From positions 80,639 to 144,638 of the forward strand of contig NZ_JAMXSF010000018.1 of the NCBI RefSeq assembly GCF_024124545.1: a stretch of DNA of 64,000 nt, written 5' to 3'. How positions within the stretch are numbered: the stretch's first letter is position 1; each line of letters starts with the position of its first letter. Positions 45,897-54,583 of the stretch are shown piece by piece. The notes under the pieces were generated by a model. It saw nothing but the letters and a program-made list of their open reading frames with translations, had not been told where the DNA came from and searched no databases. The stretch comes from Pseudoalteromonas sp. XMcav2-N. Lineage in GTDB: Bacteria; Pseudomonadota; Gammaproteobacteria; Enterobacterales; Alteromonadaceae. A program made the translations under genes and the position numbers.

Positions 45897-47015
45897 TTAC
45901 TGTACTTCTAACAAAAAGGCACGGCGCTGGTTGTCCTTGTTAACGTAAATGCCCACAATGTCTCCACGTTCATTCACTGCTTCAGCTGTTTGCAGCCAGC
46001 CCGGTGCTGAAACCAGTCGGTTTAAATCATAGAGCTTGCCTCGATAATAAACAGTGGCCTGTATGGTGTCAGAGGTCGATGAGAAACCAACGGCAGTACC
46101 TGAGCGGTTAATGTCATTGAAAGCTGATTCTTCGCGTGATGTTTGCTGTAGTCCGCCTACAACATGTTCTGCAACACCCCCAAGCATAGAGGGATACCAG
46201 ATGGTTGCTTTCAGTGGGGTCATGGCACGGACCATCTTAGCGCCCGCAATCATGCCATAGTCATTGATTGCATTCATTTCGCTCATAACGCCTTCACCTT
46301 CATCTATCACCGATACCTGTCCGTGTTTATAAATAAAGGCTCTGTTGGGTTTGTACGACCAGACTTCATACTCAAAGCCGACGACATCACCCAGATTATT
46401 CAGGCCAGTAGCACGACGATAATAGGTGTTGTGTGGTGCTTCTGCCGAAATGGCATTGTCCTGCCAGGATACTAAAGTATCCTGGCCGCTCTGATTGTCT
46501 GCCCAGCCAATGATTTTGCCCTGGTCATTGATATCAACAGCCATGGCACTGTCCAGTGGTTTGCTACTCAGTACCGGCAGAGCTTGGGGAGCGCCTTGCT
46601 CAAATCTGACTGGTTGATGATAACTTTCCCCCATTTTTGTGTCATCGTTAACGCCGCGTAAAATCTCATACCCCACGGCGACTGAGTGATTGTTTATGGC
46701 TACTGCATGTGAAGACTGTACTGTGTCCTGGCTGTGGCCGAGATCAATCATGGCGCCATTTTGATACTTGAACGCATATTCACAGTTCATTGGTTTACTG
46801 ACCGGGGAAGTACAGTCCATATTGTTATCACGGGTGGACCAACCGACTATAACGCCCTGGTCGTTTATATCGAGCGCTGCCGATTCACTTCCTCCCAGTG
46901 TACCCAGATCGATAAATCGGTATGAAGGTGACTCAGAAGCCAAAGTTGCGGCAGAAAAAGTGCAAAAAACGGTGCTGGCGATCAGCGTGGTTGTGAGAGA
47001 CTTAATGTAATACAT
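45897..47015 (-). CDS. Secreted HAF-repeat (DUF3466-like) protein
   Basis: A 372-residue secreted protein from the ATG at 47015, which has AAAGGAG upstream and begins a signal peptide (MYYIKSLTTTLIASTVF...ATLA). A longer frame to 47087 lacks both. It has about seven repeats of the form xINDxGxVVGWxxx (ALDINDQGVIVGWS, AINNHSVAVGYE, DINDQGKIIGWA, GLNNLGDVVGFE, AINDYGMIAGA, DINRSGTAVGFS, AVNERGDIVGIY). This is the extracellular HAF pattern, likely a beta-propeller. Function unknown. Confidence 0.82.
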   Translation of the reverse strand: MYYIKSLTTTLIASTVFCTFSAATLASESPSYRFIDLGTLGGSESAALDINDQGVIVGWSTRDNNMDCTSPVSKPMNCEYAFKYQNGAMIDLGHSQDTVQSSHAVAINNHSVAVGYEILRGVNDDTKMGESYHQPVRFEQGAPQALPVLSSKPLDSAMAVDINDQGKIIGWADNQSGQDTLVSWQDNAISAEAPHNTYYRRATGLNNLGDVVGFEYEVWSYKPNRAFIYKHGQVSVIDEGEGVMSEMNAINDYGMIAGAKMVRAMTPLKATIWYPSMLGGVAEHVVGGLQQTSREESAFNDINRSGTAVGFSSTSDTIQATVYYRGKLYDLNRLVSAPGWLQTAEAVNERGDIVGIYVNKDNQRRAFLLEVQ

Positions 47016-47256
47016 CTTAATACTCCTTTTAGTTACATTAATGATAAAGAACGGGTTTTGTAATCTATTGAGACTAAAATTACCCATTAATAATGACAGA
47101 AAAAAGTATTAATCGTTAAGGTAAAATAACAGCACCTTTTGATCTGGAGCAATAAAGGTACATTTTATTAGTTTTTATATCATGTAGATAGCTTATAAAA
47201 TGTTCAGGCCAGGTTTTGTTAAGGGTTAGACTGCAGACGTAGAGTCGCATGGCCGC

Positions 47257-47514
47257 CTATGTTTGCCGGATCAAGCGCCTGAGCATGACCAGCTTTCGTA
47301 ATACTGAAATTTTGTGTTTGCTTTTGAACAACAGCACACCGCCAAGTGCCAACAGTGCAATACCTTCAGGTGTGCTCGCCATAGCGTTGGCTTTGTGGCA
47401 AAAGCGCCTTTTATTAAACTGCGCATGATACAACTGCTTCATCAGGCGCAGTTGTTGTTGCTGTGCCTCTTTGTGTGCATTTTGGTAAATGAAACGTGCC
47501 AGCCTGTTCATCAT
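47257..47514 (-). CDS. YqjK-like small membrane-associated protein
   Basis: An 85-residue basic protein: a helical N-terminus rich in Gln/Arg, one hydrophobic segment (GIALLALGGVLLFKSK) and a basic tail. Sequence alone is not diagnostic. It follows a YqjD-like and a YqjE-like gene in the order seen for yqjD-yqjE-yqjK in enterobacteria. AAGGA precedes tandem ATGs at 47514 and 47511. Confidence 0.6.
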   Translation of the reverse strand: MMNRLARFIYQNAHKEAQQQQLRLMKQLYHAQFNKRRFCHKANAMASTPEGIALLALGGVLLFKSKHKISVLRKLVMLRRLIRQT

Positions 47515-47536
47515 AGCGTCCTTTGAAAATCATGAA

Positions 47537-47929
47537 TCAAAACACATCAAGCAGATCGCTGGTGGTTTTATCGAACAGTTGTATTGCAGCTACGATCAGG
47601 TAGTAAATCAGTGCCAGGTTAAGCGCCATCAGTAGCCCGGCAGATACAAACCAGCTCAGGCCGGCCTGTATCATTGCATAGGCAACCAAGCCCTGAAGAG
47701 ACAACCAGGTTGCAGTGATAAGTAGTGCAGATATCATCATCAGGATGATACAGGCCAGAATGGTTCTAAAATGGGCATAAAGTTTGGCCTTCAGCAATGC
47801 TGCACAAGCGCGGGTGACATCAACATAACTGGAGGTAACAGACTTACCCTCTCGTAATAGCCCTTTCAACTGTGCACCCACACTTACCGAACGGTGTTGT
47901 TTTGCGCTATTGTCTGATGACGCACTCAT
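47537..47929 (-). CDS. YqjE-like phage-holin-superfamily membrane protein
   Basis: A 130-residue protein with two transmembrane segments (ILACIILMMISALLITATWL and SAGLLMALNLALIYYLIV) after an amphipathic N-terminus. This is the Phage_holin_3_6/YqjE pattern. I start it at 47929, one base after the restored stop of the yqjD-like gene; a frame to 47980 would overlap that gene. Likely an inner-membrane stress or envelope protein. Confidence 0.75.
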   Translation of the reverse strand: MSASSDNSAKQHRSVSVGAQLKGLLREGKSVTSSYVDVTRACAALLKAKLYAHFRTILACIILMMISALLITATWLSLQGLVAYAMIQAGLSWFVSAGLLMALNLALIYYLIVAAIQLFDKTTSDLLDVF

Positions 47930-47930
47930 G

Positions 47931-48238
47931 TTACTTACTCCGTAACAGCATGGTAAAAAGAACACGGGCACCAAATGCAATACCCGCGGTTTTCACGGGG
48001 TTTTCTGTTGCGTATTGTTTGACCCCTGAGGCATTCCATTTTTTTCGAGAAGGCGTTTTTGTACTTGTATGGCCTGACCTGATGCATCGCTTTTACTTCT
48101 TAACTGCTCTTCCGTTTTGGCTGCCGTGTTGTGCAAGGCATCGACGGTGGAATGTAGTGACTCAGCCAATTGATCTGAAACAGGGTGTGTGGGGTCGTTG
48201 CTTGTCTGACGGTTAGCAGCCGATTTATTAGTGCTCAT
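47931..48238 (-). pseudogene. YqjD/ElaB-like gene, frameshifted at an A7 tract
   Basis: As read, an 81-residue frame ends at 47993 with no membrane anchor. Adding one A to the A7 tract (48039-48045) joins it to a frame ending TAA at 47931-47933. The product becomes 102 residues with a C-terminal anchor (ENPVKTAGIAFGARVLFTML). That is the classic YqjD/ElaB layout: a helical N-terminus (AESLHSTVDALHNTAAKTEEQLRS) and one tail helix that tethers it to the inner membrane and ribosomes. The restored stop is one base before the YqjE-like ATG. It is either a sequencing error or a true frameshift. Confidence 0.72.
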
Positions 48239-48372
48239 AATAACTCCTTGATTGCGAGAATTAACATACTCAAGGCTGCAAGTGGCTTGCCAAATGAAAT
48301 ATATCTATTAATCAAGACTTTAGGTGTTTGTACAGATTGGTTCAGGGAGCGTTTACTCAGTGTGAGAATATT

Positions 48373-49485
48373 TTACTCGGTATTATTTACGCGCATGATC
48401 CGGGTTGAACAGGCTTCTGCGCGTGCAATGAGGCGTCTGAATAGCCACTCGACGGGCCCCTGAGTAAATCGTCGGTGCCATAGAGTGGCAAACAGCCAGG
48501 ATGACAAGCAAAAAAGCAGACTACTCACCAAGGCATGTTCTATGGATTGGCCTCCAAGCATATCCAGTGCTTCTAATGTACCCATGCCAATGAGAATATG
48601 TGCAATATAGAATGTGAGTGATAACTTACCTGTCGCCTCCAGAGAGCGAAATACCGCTGTGTGGTGATAGCTTTGTGCCAGTCTGACGCATACGATCAGG
48701 ATGATCACTGAGCTGGCGGTAGCAGAGATCAGGTACTGGGGTAAGGGGGGAATAGGGCCTGTACTCAGTAAAAAGGCGATTTCTTCCCCCTGTATACCCA
48801 CGTTTTGCGCCATCATACGTAAGAGGTAAAATGCGCTTTCAATGAGTATCAACACCAGTAGTGCAGCTTTAAACAATCGCTTCTGGGTTGCGCTCTGATG
48901 CAAAGGTTGGCGACCAAGCCACATGCCAAACAACAGCAGCGCGAACCAGGGGAAAACAGGATGAAAGCCATTATAAAAAATGCGCCTAAGCATCCCTTGG
49001 GGTGTCCACAGTTCAAGATAAGTCAGGGTCTCCCAGTGCCAGCCCTGGGAGTAATCAATGATTAGTAAGAGAGCTGGAAACGTTGAGACAATCACTGCAC
49101 ACAGTACAAGCAAGGTACGATGGGACGCAAATAATAACCAGGACGCCAGGATAAAATAGCAGCCATAAAAATGCAGAATATCAGCAGGCCAGACAGGCAG
49201 GTAAAGCAGCCCCAGACAGAGTAGTAAGATGCCACGCATGGCCACTTTATTTTGCAGTTGTTTCCTTTGCAGCAGGGTGTGATGATGGGCTTTTCGACAG
49301 CTCAGTGCCAGACCAATTCCGGCAAGTATCACAAACAAAGCGGCAGCGCGACCCTCGAATAATGCACTTGCTGATATCAACAAAGTGCTGCCCGTGGTCG
49401 CGCCCATAACGAGTTTAAAGTTAACGACCACCATACCAAAAATTGCCAATGCTCTGGCAAGGTCAATACCATGGATCCGCTTACT
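48373..49485 (-). CDS. Acyltransferase-like membrane protein (DUF1624/DUF418)
   Basis: A 370-residue protein with about ten membrane segments. The N-terminal RIHGIDLARALAIFGMVVVNF is the DUF1624/heparan-acetyltransferase-like signature. The C-terminal half (TGKLSLTFYIAHILIG, then WHRRFTQGPVEWLFR) is DUF418. It probably acetylates an envelope sugar or similar, not proven. The start at 49485 is chosen over 49506 because GGGAAC lies upstream. Confidence 0.82.
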   Translation of the reverse strand, partial: SKRIHGIDLARALAIFGMVVVNFKLVMGATTGSTLLISASALFEGRAAALFVILAGIGLALSCRKAHHHTLLQRKQLQNKVAMRGILLLCLGLLYLPVWPADILHFYGCYFILASWLLFASHRTLLVLCAVIVSTFPALLLIIDYSQGWHWETLTYLELWTPQGMLRRIFYNGFHPVFPWFALLLFGMWLGRQPLHQSATQKRLFKAALLVLILIESAFYLLRMMAQNVGIQGEEIAFLLSTGPIPPLPQYLISATASSVIILIVCVRLAQSYHHTAVFRSLEATGKLSLTFYIAHILIGMGTLEALDMLGGQSIEHALVSSLLFCLSSWLFATLWHRRFTQGPVEWLFRRLIARAEACSTRIMRVNNTE

Positions 49486-49628
49486 CATTAGTGTTCCCAC
49501 TTGCACGTTCAGTGTGTCTTAAGTTAAGAGGTGTGGGCGGAATATTCCGTTAATAAGTGTATAAATTTGTAATCGCTACAGGTACGGGCGGAAGTAAAAT
49601 AAGTATTTAAAACATATTGCCTGTTAAC

Positions 49629-50075
49629 TTAGCTTCCCTGCCAGATTGCGAATTTATCTCCCAGATATTTGCTGTAGCGAATGAAATACGCATTGACGAG
49701 CAATAGCAATCCACCAACAAGCGCCGCTTCGCTGAACAGCCCCATAAGGCAAAAGCTCAAACCAAAGCCATGTAGTATAAACTCAAGGCGTGTCAGAAGT
49801 TGTCTGTCGGGTTGGCTTTGAAACGTCCCCAGAAAAAACCACACTCTGAGCCATAAAGGCAGTGGGCGGATAGATGCGTCTTGATTTGGCATAAATGACT
49901 CCTTTTGTAATGTATCAATATCGGTCTCCAGTGCAGCAGCAAGACATTTTAATGACTCCATGCTTGGCTTCTGCCCCTGTTCGATGCGTTGAATGGTTCT
50001 GATATTTAGCCCCGACATCATGGCCAGTTGGGCCTGAGTCAGGTGCTTGCTTAATCTGAGTTGTTTTAGGATCAT
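49629..50075 (-). CDS. XRE-family regulator with two membrane segments
   Basis: A 148-residue protein. The N-terminal helix-turn-helix (QLRLSKHLTQAQLAMMSGLNIRTIQRIEQGQKP) is a standard XRE domain. The C-terminal half has a 2TM-type membrane pair (LEFILHGFGLSFCLMGLFSE, ALVGGLLLLVNAYF). This layout suggests a membrane-bound regulator. Target unknown. Confidence 0.82.
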   Translation of the reverse strand: MILKQLRLSKHLTQAQLAMMSGLNIRTIQRIEQGQKPSMESLKCLAAALETDIDTLQKESFMPNQDASIRPLPLWLRVWFFLGTFQSQPDRQLLTRLEFILHGFGLSFCLMGLFSEAALVGGLLLLVNAYFIRYSKYLGDKFAIWQGS

Positions 50076-50433
50076 AAGTGACTCGCTACACGGTGATGTT
50101 GAAAAGTGTTACCAGAAGCTCTGCAACTGGCAAGAAATTACAGTCGGCTTTTTTGTGACAAAGTATAAATATCAGTAGGTTAAGGTTTTTCCTAAAGACC
50201 TCATCAGGCAAATAGACCAAGCTTTTTAAGCGTTCCAGAACTACATCGTTCGGCTGCTCAAAATATCTGGTTTGGCTGAAATAGCACCTTCTTGTGTGCT
50301 TTTTGAACGAATTGTGTGGTGAATAGACTAGCGCGTTTTTATGCATACGTATTCAATAGACGTTTAATCGGATCTCTCTATATTGTTACCGTGATGTAAA
50401 TATTATCGTTATGACAACAACAGAGAGCACACA
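50076..50433. other. Intergenic region with possible amylase promoter
   Basis: A 358-base spacer between the leftward regulator and the amylase. TAGACG and TATATT, 16 bases apart near 50355-50385, could be a weak sigma70 promoter. An 86-codon frame on the minus strand (50086-50346) has no ribosome site and is not called. Confidence 0.35.
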
Positions 50434-52443
50434 ATGATTAAACAGTCACTTAAAGCGTTGAACACTGCGCTGATCACTGCTGGACTGGGCCTGTCCGCTC
50501 AGGCACTGGCAACCCCCACAACTTTTGTTCATTTGTTTGAATGGTCCTGGCAGGACATCGCTACCGAATGTGAAACTTTCCTTGGTCCTAAAGGCTATGC
50601 CGCGGTTCAGGTTTCTCCGCCGAGTGAACACATTACAGGAGCGCCATGGTGGACACGTTACCAGCCAGTCAGCTATCAGCTTGAGAGCCGCAGTGGCAGC
50701 CGTGCCCAGTTCACCGATATGGTGGAGCGTTGTAAAGCTGTTGGTGTAAATATCTACGTTGATGCAGTGATCAACCATATGGCACACGGCAGTGGCACGG
50801 GTGTGGCCGGCAGCACTTTTGGTGACAAACATTACCCTATTTACAGCCCACAAGATTTCCACGAAACGTGCGCCATTAACGACGCTGATTATGGCAACAA
50901 TGCCTGGCGAGTACAGAATTGCGAACTGGTTGGCCTGGCTGACTTAAACACCTCCGCAACTTATGTTCAGAATACATTGGCAGCTTACCTTAACGATCTC
51001 GTCGGAATTGGCGTAGCCGGGTTCAGACTGGATGCCAGTAAGCACATGGCTGCATCGGACATTGCGACAATCATGAACAAGGTTAATGGTGATCCCCTGG
51101 TCTTCCAGGAAGTGATCGACCAAGGTGGTCAGGCTGTACGAGCAGATGAATACTTTGGTAATGGCTTGGTGACAGAATTCAAGTACAGCACCAAGTTAGG
51201 GGATACCTTTAAGTCGGGCAAACTGGCCTGGCTAAACAGCTTTGGTGAAGCCTGGGGTATGATGCCAAGTCATCTTGCTGTGGTCTTTGTAGACAATCAT
51301 GATAACCAACGAGGTCACGGCGGGGCCGGAAATGTGGTGACTTATGAGGATGGCGCACTTTATGATCTGGCTAACGTATTTATGCTTGCCTTCCCATATG
51401 GCTACCCTAAAGTGATGTCGAGCTATGATTTTAACCACGACGGTGATGCTGGCCCTCCGGGAAGCTCTGTACACCAGGGTAACACCCTTAACTGCTTTGC
51501 TAACGAGTGGCAGTGTGAGCACCGTCGCGGCATGATCGCAGGAGCCATGGATTTCAGAAATAACACCACGGGCCACTGGACCGTAAACAACTGGTGGGAC
51601 AATGGTAATAACCAGATTGCATTTTCGCGAGGCAGTGAAGGCTTTGTCGCAATTAACCGTGAAGGTGGGTCGCTCAATCAAACGTTACAAACCGGTCTTG
51701 CTGAAGGTGTGTACTGCGATGTACTGAGCGGTGGAAAAAATACTGCAGGTAGTGGCTGCTTAGGCAGTCAAATTACGGTATCGCAAAGTGGCGTTGCCAG
51801 TATCAATGTCAGCCCCATGAGTGCAGTTGCAATACACCACAACAGTAAAATTGGTGATACCCCGGATGTTCCTGCGGGTGACTGGCAGCGAACTGTGGTC
51901 TTCATTAAAGCCGAAACGGCGGCAGGGCAGGATATGTTTGTCCGCGGCGGACTGGATCATGCTTTTGCCGCGACATTGGGCCGAGACTGTGCACAAGACC
52001 CGATGCAATGTGCGATGCCGATCCGTCATAACAACCTGAAGAATCCAACAACACAAGGCTGGAAACAGGGTGATAGTTACCTCGACTGGCACGGAGCTGA
52101 GGCCACACAAAGCACTGATGCGCAGGGTAGCGCACTGGACTGGACCACCAACTTGTGGCCCACAGAGTGGGGAGCCAAAGCCACGGTTGAAAGCAATGGA
52201 TATGGCGAAACGCCATTAAACCAATGGGGTGCCCATTACTGGATGCTGGACGTTGATATGGACTGCGCTCAGACACATAATGGCTGGTTTGAGATCAAAG
52301 CCTTTGTGAAAAATGGCCAGGGCTGGGAAGGTGATATCAACCAGACCGACACCCCATACAGCAGTATTAACCATTTCGCTCGTTGCGGACAAATTTCAGT
52401 ATTTGAATTTAATCAATCGACTGCGAGTTACAGCAATTTCTAA
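50434..52443 (+). CDS. amy: Chloride-dependent alpha-amylase (AHA-like) with C-terminal extension
   Basis: A 669-residue secreted GH13 enzyme. The signal peptide is residues 1-26, so the mature protein begins TPTTFVHL. Catalytic residues are Asp200 (GFRLDAS), Glu226 (VFQEV) and Asp290 (VDNHD). Arg198, Asn288 and Lys326 occupy the chloride-binding positions known from the P. haloplanktis enzyme, with the expected 26-residue offset. The catalytic part ends near residue 471. The last 200 residues (from about GDWQRTVVFIKAETAAG) resemble that enzyme's C-terminal extension, which is cleaved and aids secretion. Single gene. Confidence 0.95.
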   Translation: MIKQSLKALNTALITAGLGLSAQALATPTTFVHLFEWSWQDIATECETFLGPKGYAAVQVSPPSEHITGAPWWTRYQPVSYQLESRSGSRAQFTDMVERCKAVGVNIYVDAVINHMAHGSGTGVAGSTFGDKHYPIYSPQDFHETCAINDADYGNNAWRVQNCELVGLADLNTSATYVQNTLAAYLNDLVGIGVAGFRLDASKHMAASDIATIMNKVNGDPLVFQEVIDQGGQAVRADEYFGNGLVTEFKYSTKLGDTFKSGKLAWLNSFGEAWGMMPSHLAVVFVDNHDNQRGHGGAGNVVTYEDGALYDLANVFMLAFPYGYPKVMSSYDFNHDGDAGPPGSSVHQGNTLNCFANEWQCEHRRGMIAGAMDFRNNTTGHWTVNNWWDNGNNQIAFSRGSEGFVAINREGGSLNQTLQTGLAEGVYCDVLSGGKNTAGSGCLGSQITVSQSGVASINVSPMSAVAIHHNSKIGDTPDVPAGDWQRTVVFIKAETAAGQDMFVRGGLDHAFAATLGRDCAQDPMQCAMPIRHNNLKNPTTQGWKQGDSYLDWHGAEATQSTDAQGSALDWTTNLWPTEWGAKATVESNGYGETPLNQWGAHYWMLDVDMDCAQTHNGWFEIKAFVKNGQGWEGDINQTDTPYSSINHFARCGQISVFEFNQSTASYSNF

Positions 52444-53331
52444 TCACTAACACCGGTTCTCCGGTCATCAGTATTCGGTGGCGGTCACTCTCCCTGGTGG
52501 CCGTTGCCCCTTACAAACTCTGCTTGCTAAGTTGCCTGCATCCGTTTATCGACTTTCATAAAGACGCGGGTAAAACAATCTCCTTAATACCTGCTGTTAT
52601 GAACTCCAACACGCTTCACATGGGAGAGCTATCACTTACTGACAGGTTGGTAGCAGAGGTGACAAAGGTGTGAAGTAAACTGGGCCTTCGTAAAACTGAT
52701 TTAGATATTTTTATTAAATTATTCAGTGACTTGTTTTATGACTACTCGGCTTCTGTAGTAGCTTTATCGCAGTCAGGAGCGAATTGTTTTTTGAGCTGAT
52801 ACATGAATATGGATTGGTTCAATTGCTGGTAGTCAAAATTGTGGGTGCCAAAAACGTTATGAATGGTACAGTGTATCAACACTACCTGGCTCATATTGAT
52901 TTAGAGAATAAGCCATAATTGCAGCTGAGTAGCACCGAACCACGACTGGAGTCTTTTTGTGCATTTCATAATTAAACTTATAAGCTTCACTATTCGGAGC
53001 TTATAGGAAGCGCTGCATTCAATAATCTTGCATTTCCATTGTAGTTTTGCCCCCGAGCTGACAAATGAATTTATGGGTGGGGGTCGCTGAAGTTTGGTAA
53101 TAAGATCAACCTGGTACCAATGACTCGTGAGCTCAATCGAGATTTATATTGATCAATGGTGCGTGAATCGGGTCAGGCGTTAAAAGATGGGAAGGGGTGT
53201 ACGTTGATATAAAAGTTGGGTACCCTGACAATCCAATATCAACACGGCCAATTGTTTTTGTGGTTCGCGTTATTTTTGCGGTAATGAAAAAAGATATAGA
53301 TTTTCGCGACAACGTTAGGTAGTGCTATAGC
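52444..53331. other. Long gene-poor stretch after the amylase
   Basis: About 890 bases. A minus-strand 50-codon frame (52742-52894) encodes a plausible-looking peptide (HNFDYQQLNQSIFMYQLKKQ) but lacks a ribosome site; it may be a remnant. No intact gene, RNA or strong terminator is supported. It marks the start of a low-density accessory region that runs to 57.9 kb. Confidence 0.4.
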
Positions 53332-53679
53332 ATGAATACAGAGCAAGCGTATAATATTCTAGGAAACGTACTCTTTGCGCATTTTGAAGCGGAAGAGAAG
53401 TTTGATAAACTGGAAATGATATTAGAGATTGGGGATGGCGCTACTGCTAGTACTGTCTGGAAATATTATGAAGATCAGAAGACAAGTCCCCCGCTTCACA
53501 TAGACTTGCCTATTCAGGCCGACATTGATCTGCAGGAAGCAGCCTTTTTCCTTCGAGATAATCTACTGGAAACAACCAATGAGCAGATCTGGGGATTGGT
53601 TTTTACCCTCTTCCCGGACAGCAGTTTTAATATAGAGTACACCTACGAAAAGTCTGACTGGTTAAAAGGCGGCGAGTAA
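53332..53679 (+). CDS. Orphan DUF600/YezG-like immunity protein
   Basis: A 115-residue acidic soluble protein. The N-terminal helix (MNTEQAYNILGNVLF), a central strand pair and the closing WGLVFTLFPDSSFNIEYTYEK resemble the DUF600/YezG immunity family, whose C-terminus has the form W..L.F.L...G.FNIDY.Y. No cognate toxin is adjacent, so it would be an orphan immunity gene. This assignment rests on one region and could be wrong. It is followed by a strong terminator. Confidence 0.5.
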   Translation: MNTEQAYNILGNVLFAHFEAEEKFDKLEMILEIGDGATASTVWKYYEDQKTSPPLHIDLPIQADIDLQEAAFFLRDNLLETTNEQIWGLVFTLFPDSSFNIEYTYEKSDWLKGGE

Positions 53680-53716
53680 GCCAACAACTGGAATGACTGA
53701 TATTTAAGATAAAAAC

Positions 53717-53741
53717 GCCCGTCAATGACGGGCATTTTTTT
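53717..53741 (+). terminator. Rho-independent terminator
   Basis: GCCCGTC (53717-53723), loop AAT, GACGGGC (53727-53733), then seven T. It ends the putative immunity gene. Confidence 0.93.
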
Positions 53742-53756
53742 ATGAATGAGTAACAT

Positions 53757-53813
53757 GGACAGCTATCTAAAACAGGCGTGCAGGCTGCGCGCCATCCACC
53801 TTTAGGTAGCACT
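53757..53813. repeat. Two-hairpin repeat, copy A
   Basis: One of three related ~55-bp units. Hairpin 1 is GGCGTGCAG / CTGCGCGCC (53775-53793) and hairpin 2 is ACCT-TT-AGGT. Against copy B the stem has paired changes that keep pairing, including one G-T wobble, which favours a conserved structure. Confidence 0.6.
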
Positions 53814-53921
53814 CATTAGCCGCCCTGAATGGTTGCGTAATTTTAAAAGGGAAACCACACCAAACTGGCGATTCAAGCTTTAGAAGAACCATTGACAACA
53901 GAGTAAAGGCAATTAGGCAAG

Positions 53922-54167
53922 GTGAATAAAGTTAGTGATGTTATAAAAATCTTTGGAAGGCTTTCTTTTAGTTCGTTTGCAGCTAGCTTGGGGTTTTTCT
54001 ACGTATCTTACGCTATTTACAGTGGTGAGGAAGTAGGGTGTAAGCATACTGAAACTAAAATATGTGATGACTTCTCAGAACCTTTAATTATTGGTCTGGT
54101 ATTAGCTTTTTTGTCCGGACTCTTTCGTTACATTTATTGTAAATTAAGGGACCACACTCGCAGGTAG
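53922..54167 (+). CDS. Small two-helix membrane protein, paralogue 1
   Basis: An 81-residue protein with two hydrophobic segments (SSFAASLGFFYVSYAIYSGEE and LIIGLVLAFLSGLFRYIYC), separated by a Lys/Thr/Glu/Cys loop (CKHTETKICDDF). It starts with GTG at 53922. It is clearly paralogous to the protein at 57274-57567 (shared SYAIYSGE, KHTETK, FRYIYCKLR). No function known. Such small paired genes near orphan immunity genes may themselves be immunity-like (inference). Confidence 0.6.
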   Translation: MNKVSDVIKIFGRLSFSSFAASLGFFYVSYAIYSGEEVGCKHTETKICDDFSEPLIIGLVLAFLSGLFRYIYCKLRDHTRR

Positions 54168-54205
54168 GCGCAAGTAAGTTACAAAGTAAGTAGAGAAGTT
54201 TACAC

Positions 54206-54260
54206 GGACAGCCACCCCAAATTGGCGTACATAATGTACGCCGTCTACCTCTAGGTACGC
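54206..54260. repeat. Two-hairpin repeat, copy B
   Basis: Hairpin 1 is GGCGTACAT-A-ATGTACGCC (54224-54242), nine paired bases. Hairpin 2 is TACCT-CT-AGGTA. It begins 39 bases after the small membrane protein gene. Confidence 0.6.
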
Positions 54261-54466
54261 TTGCACACAACGAAGCGTATCAGGATCAGGTCATTGCCAG
54301 TCTGGCAGGTACGTCTGATGTTAATGCCATCGATGCATTTATAAGAGTGTATGAACGGGCAGACTATGCGCTATCCAAAGAGAATGTTGAGAAGCTGACG
54401 GAATTTTATCAAACAACAACGCACCCAATAATTAAAAAGCGGCTGGCCGCTGTTATCCGGTTATAG
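54206..54466 (+). pseudogene. C-terminal remnant of an unknown gene
   Basis: One plus-strand frame is open from inside repeat copy B to TAG at 54464-54466, about 85 codons, with a sensible coding composition (AYQDQVIASLAGTSDVN, ENVEKLTEFYQTTTHPIIKK). It has no start codon with a ribosome site, and the part before 54260 is repeat sequence. It looks like the 3' end of a gene cut off at the repeat. The family is not recognised. Confidence 0.45.
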
Positions 54467-54583
54467 CCAAAATGAGTGGCGGGGCTATATCGCCACTCAT
54501 TCAACCTTATTTTGCGCGTATCTTCCACGGCGGCAAAATATGTATTGGGCCCTGCCTTTTACGGGCCGGAAAAAATGCCTGGG

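Noticed and set aside
50086..50346. 86-codon minus-strand frame before the amylase
   Set aside because: No ribosome site and unconvincing composition; it lies in the likely promoter spacer.
52742..52894. 50-codon minus-strand frame after the amylase
   Set aside because: Coding-like composition but no ribosome site; kept only as a possible remnant in the gap entry.
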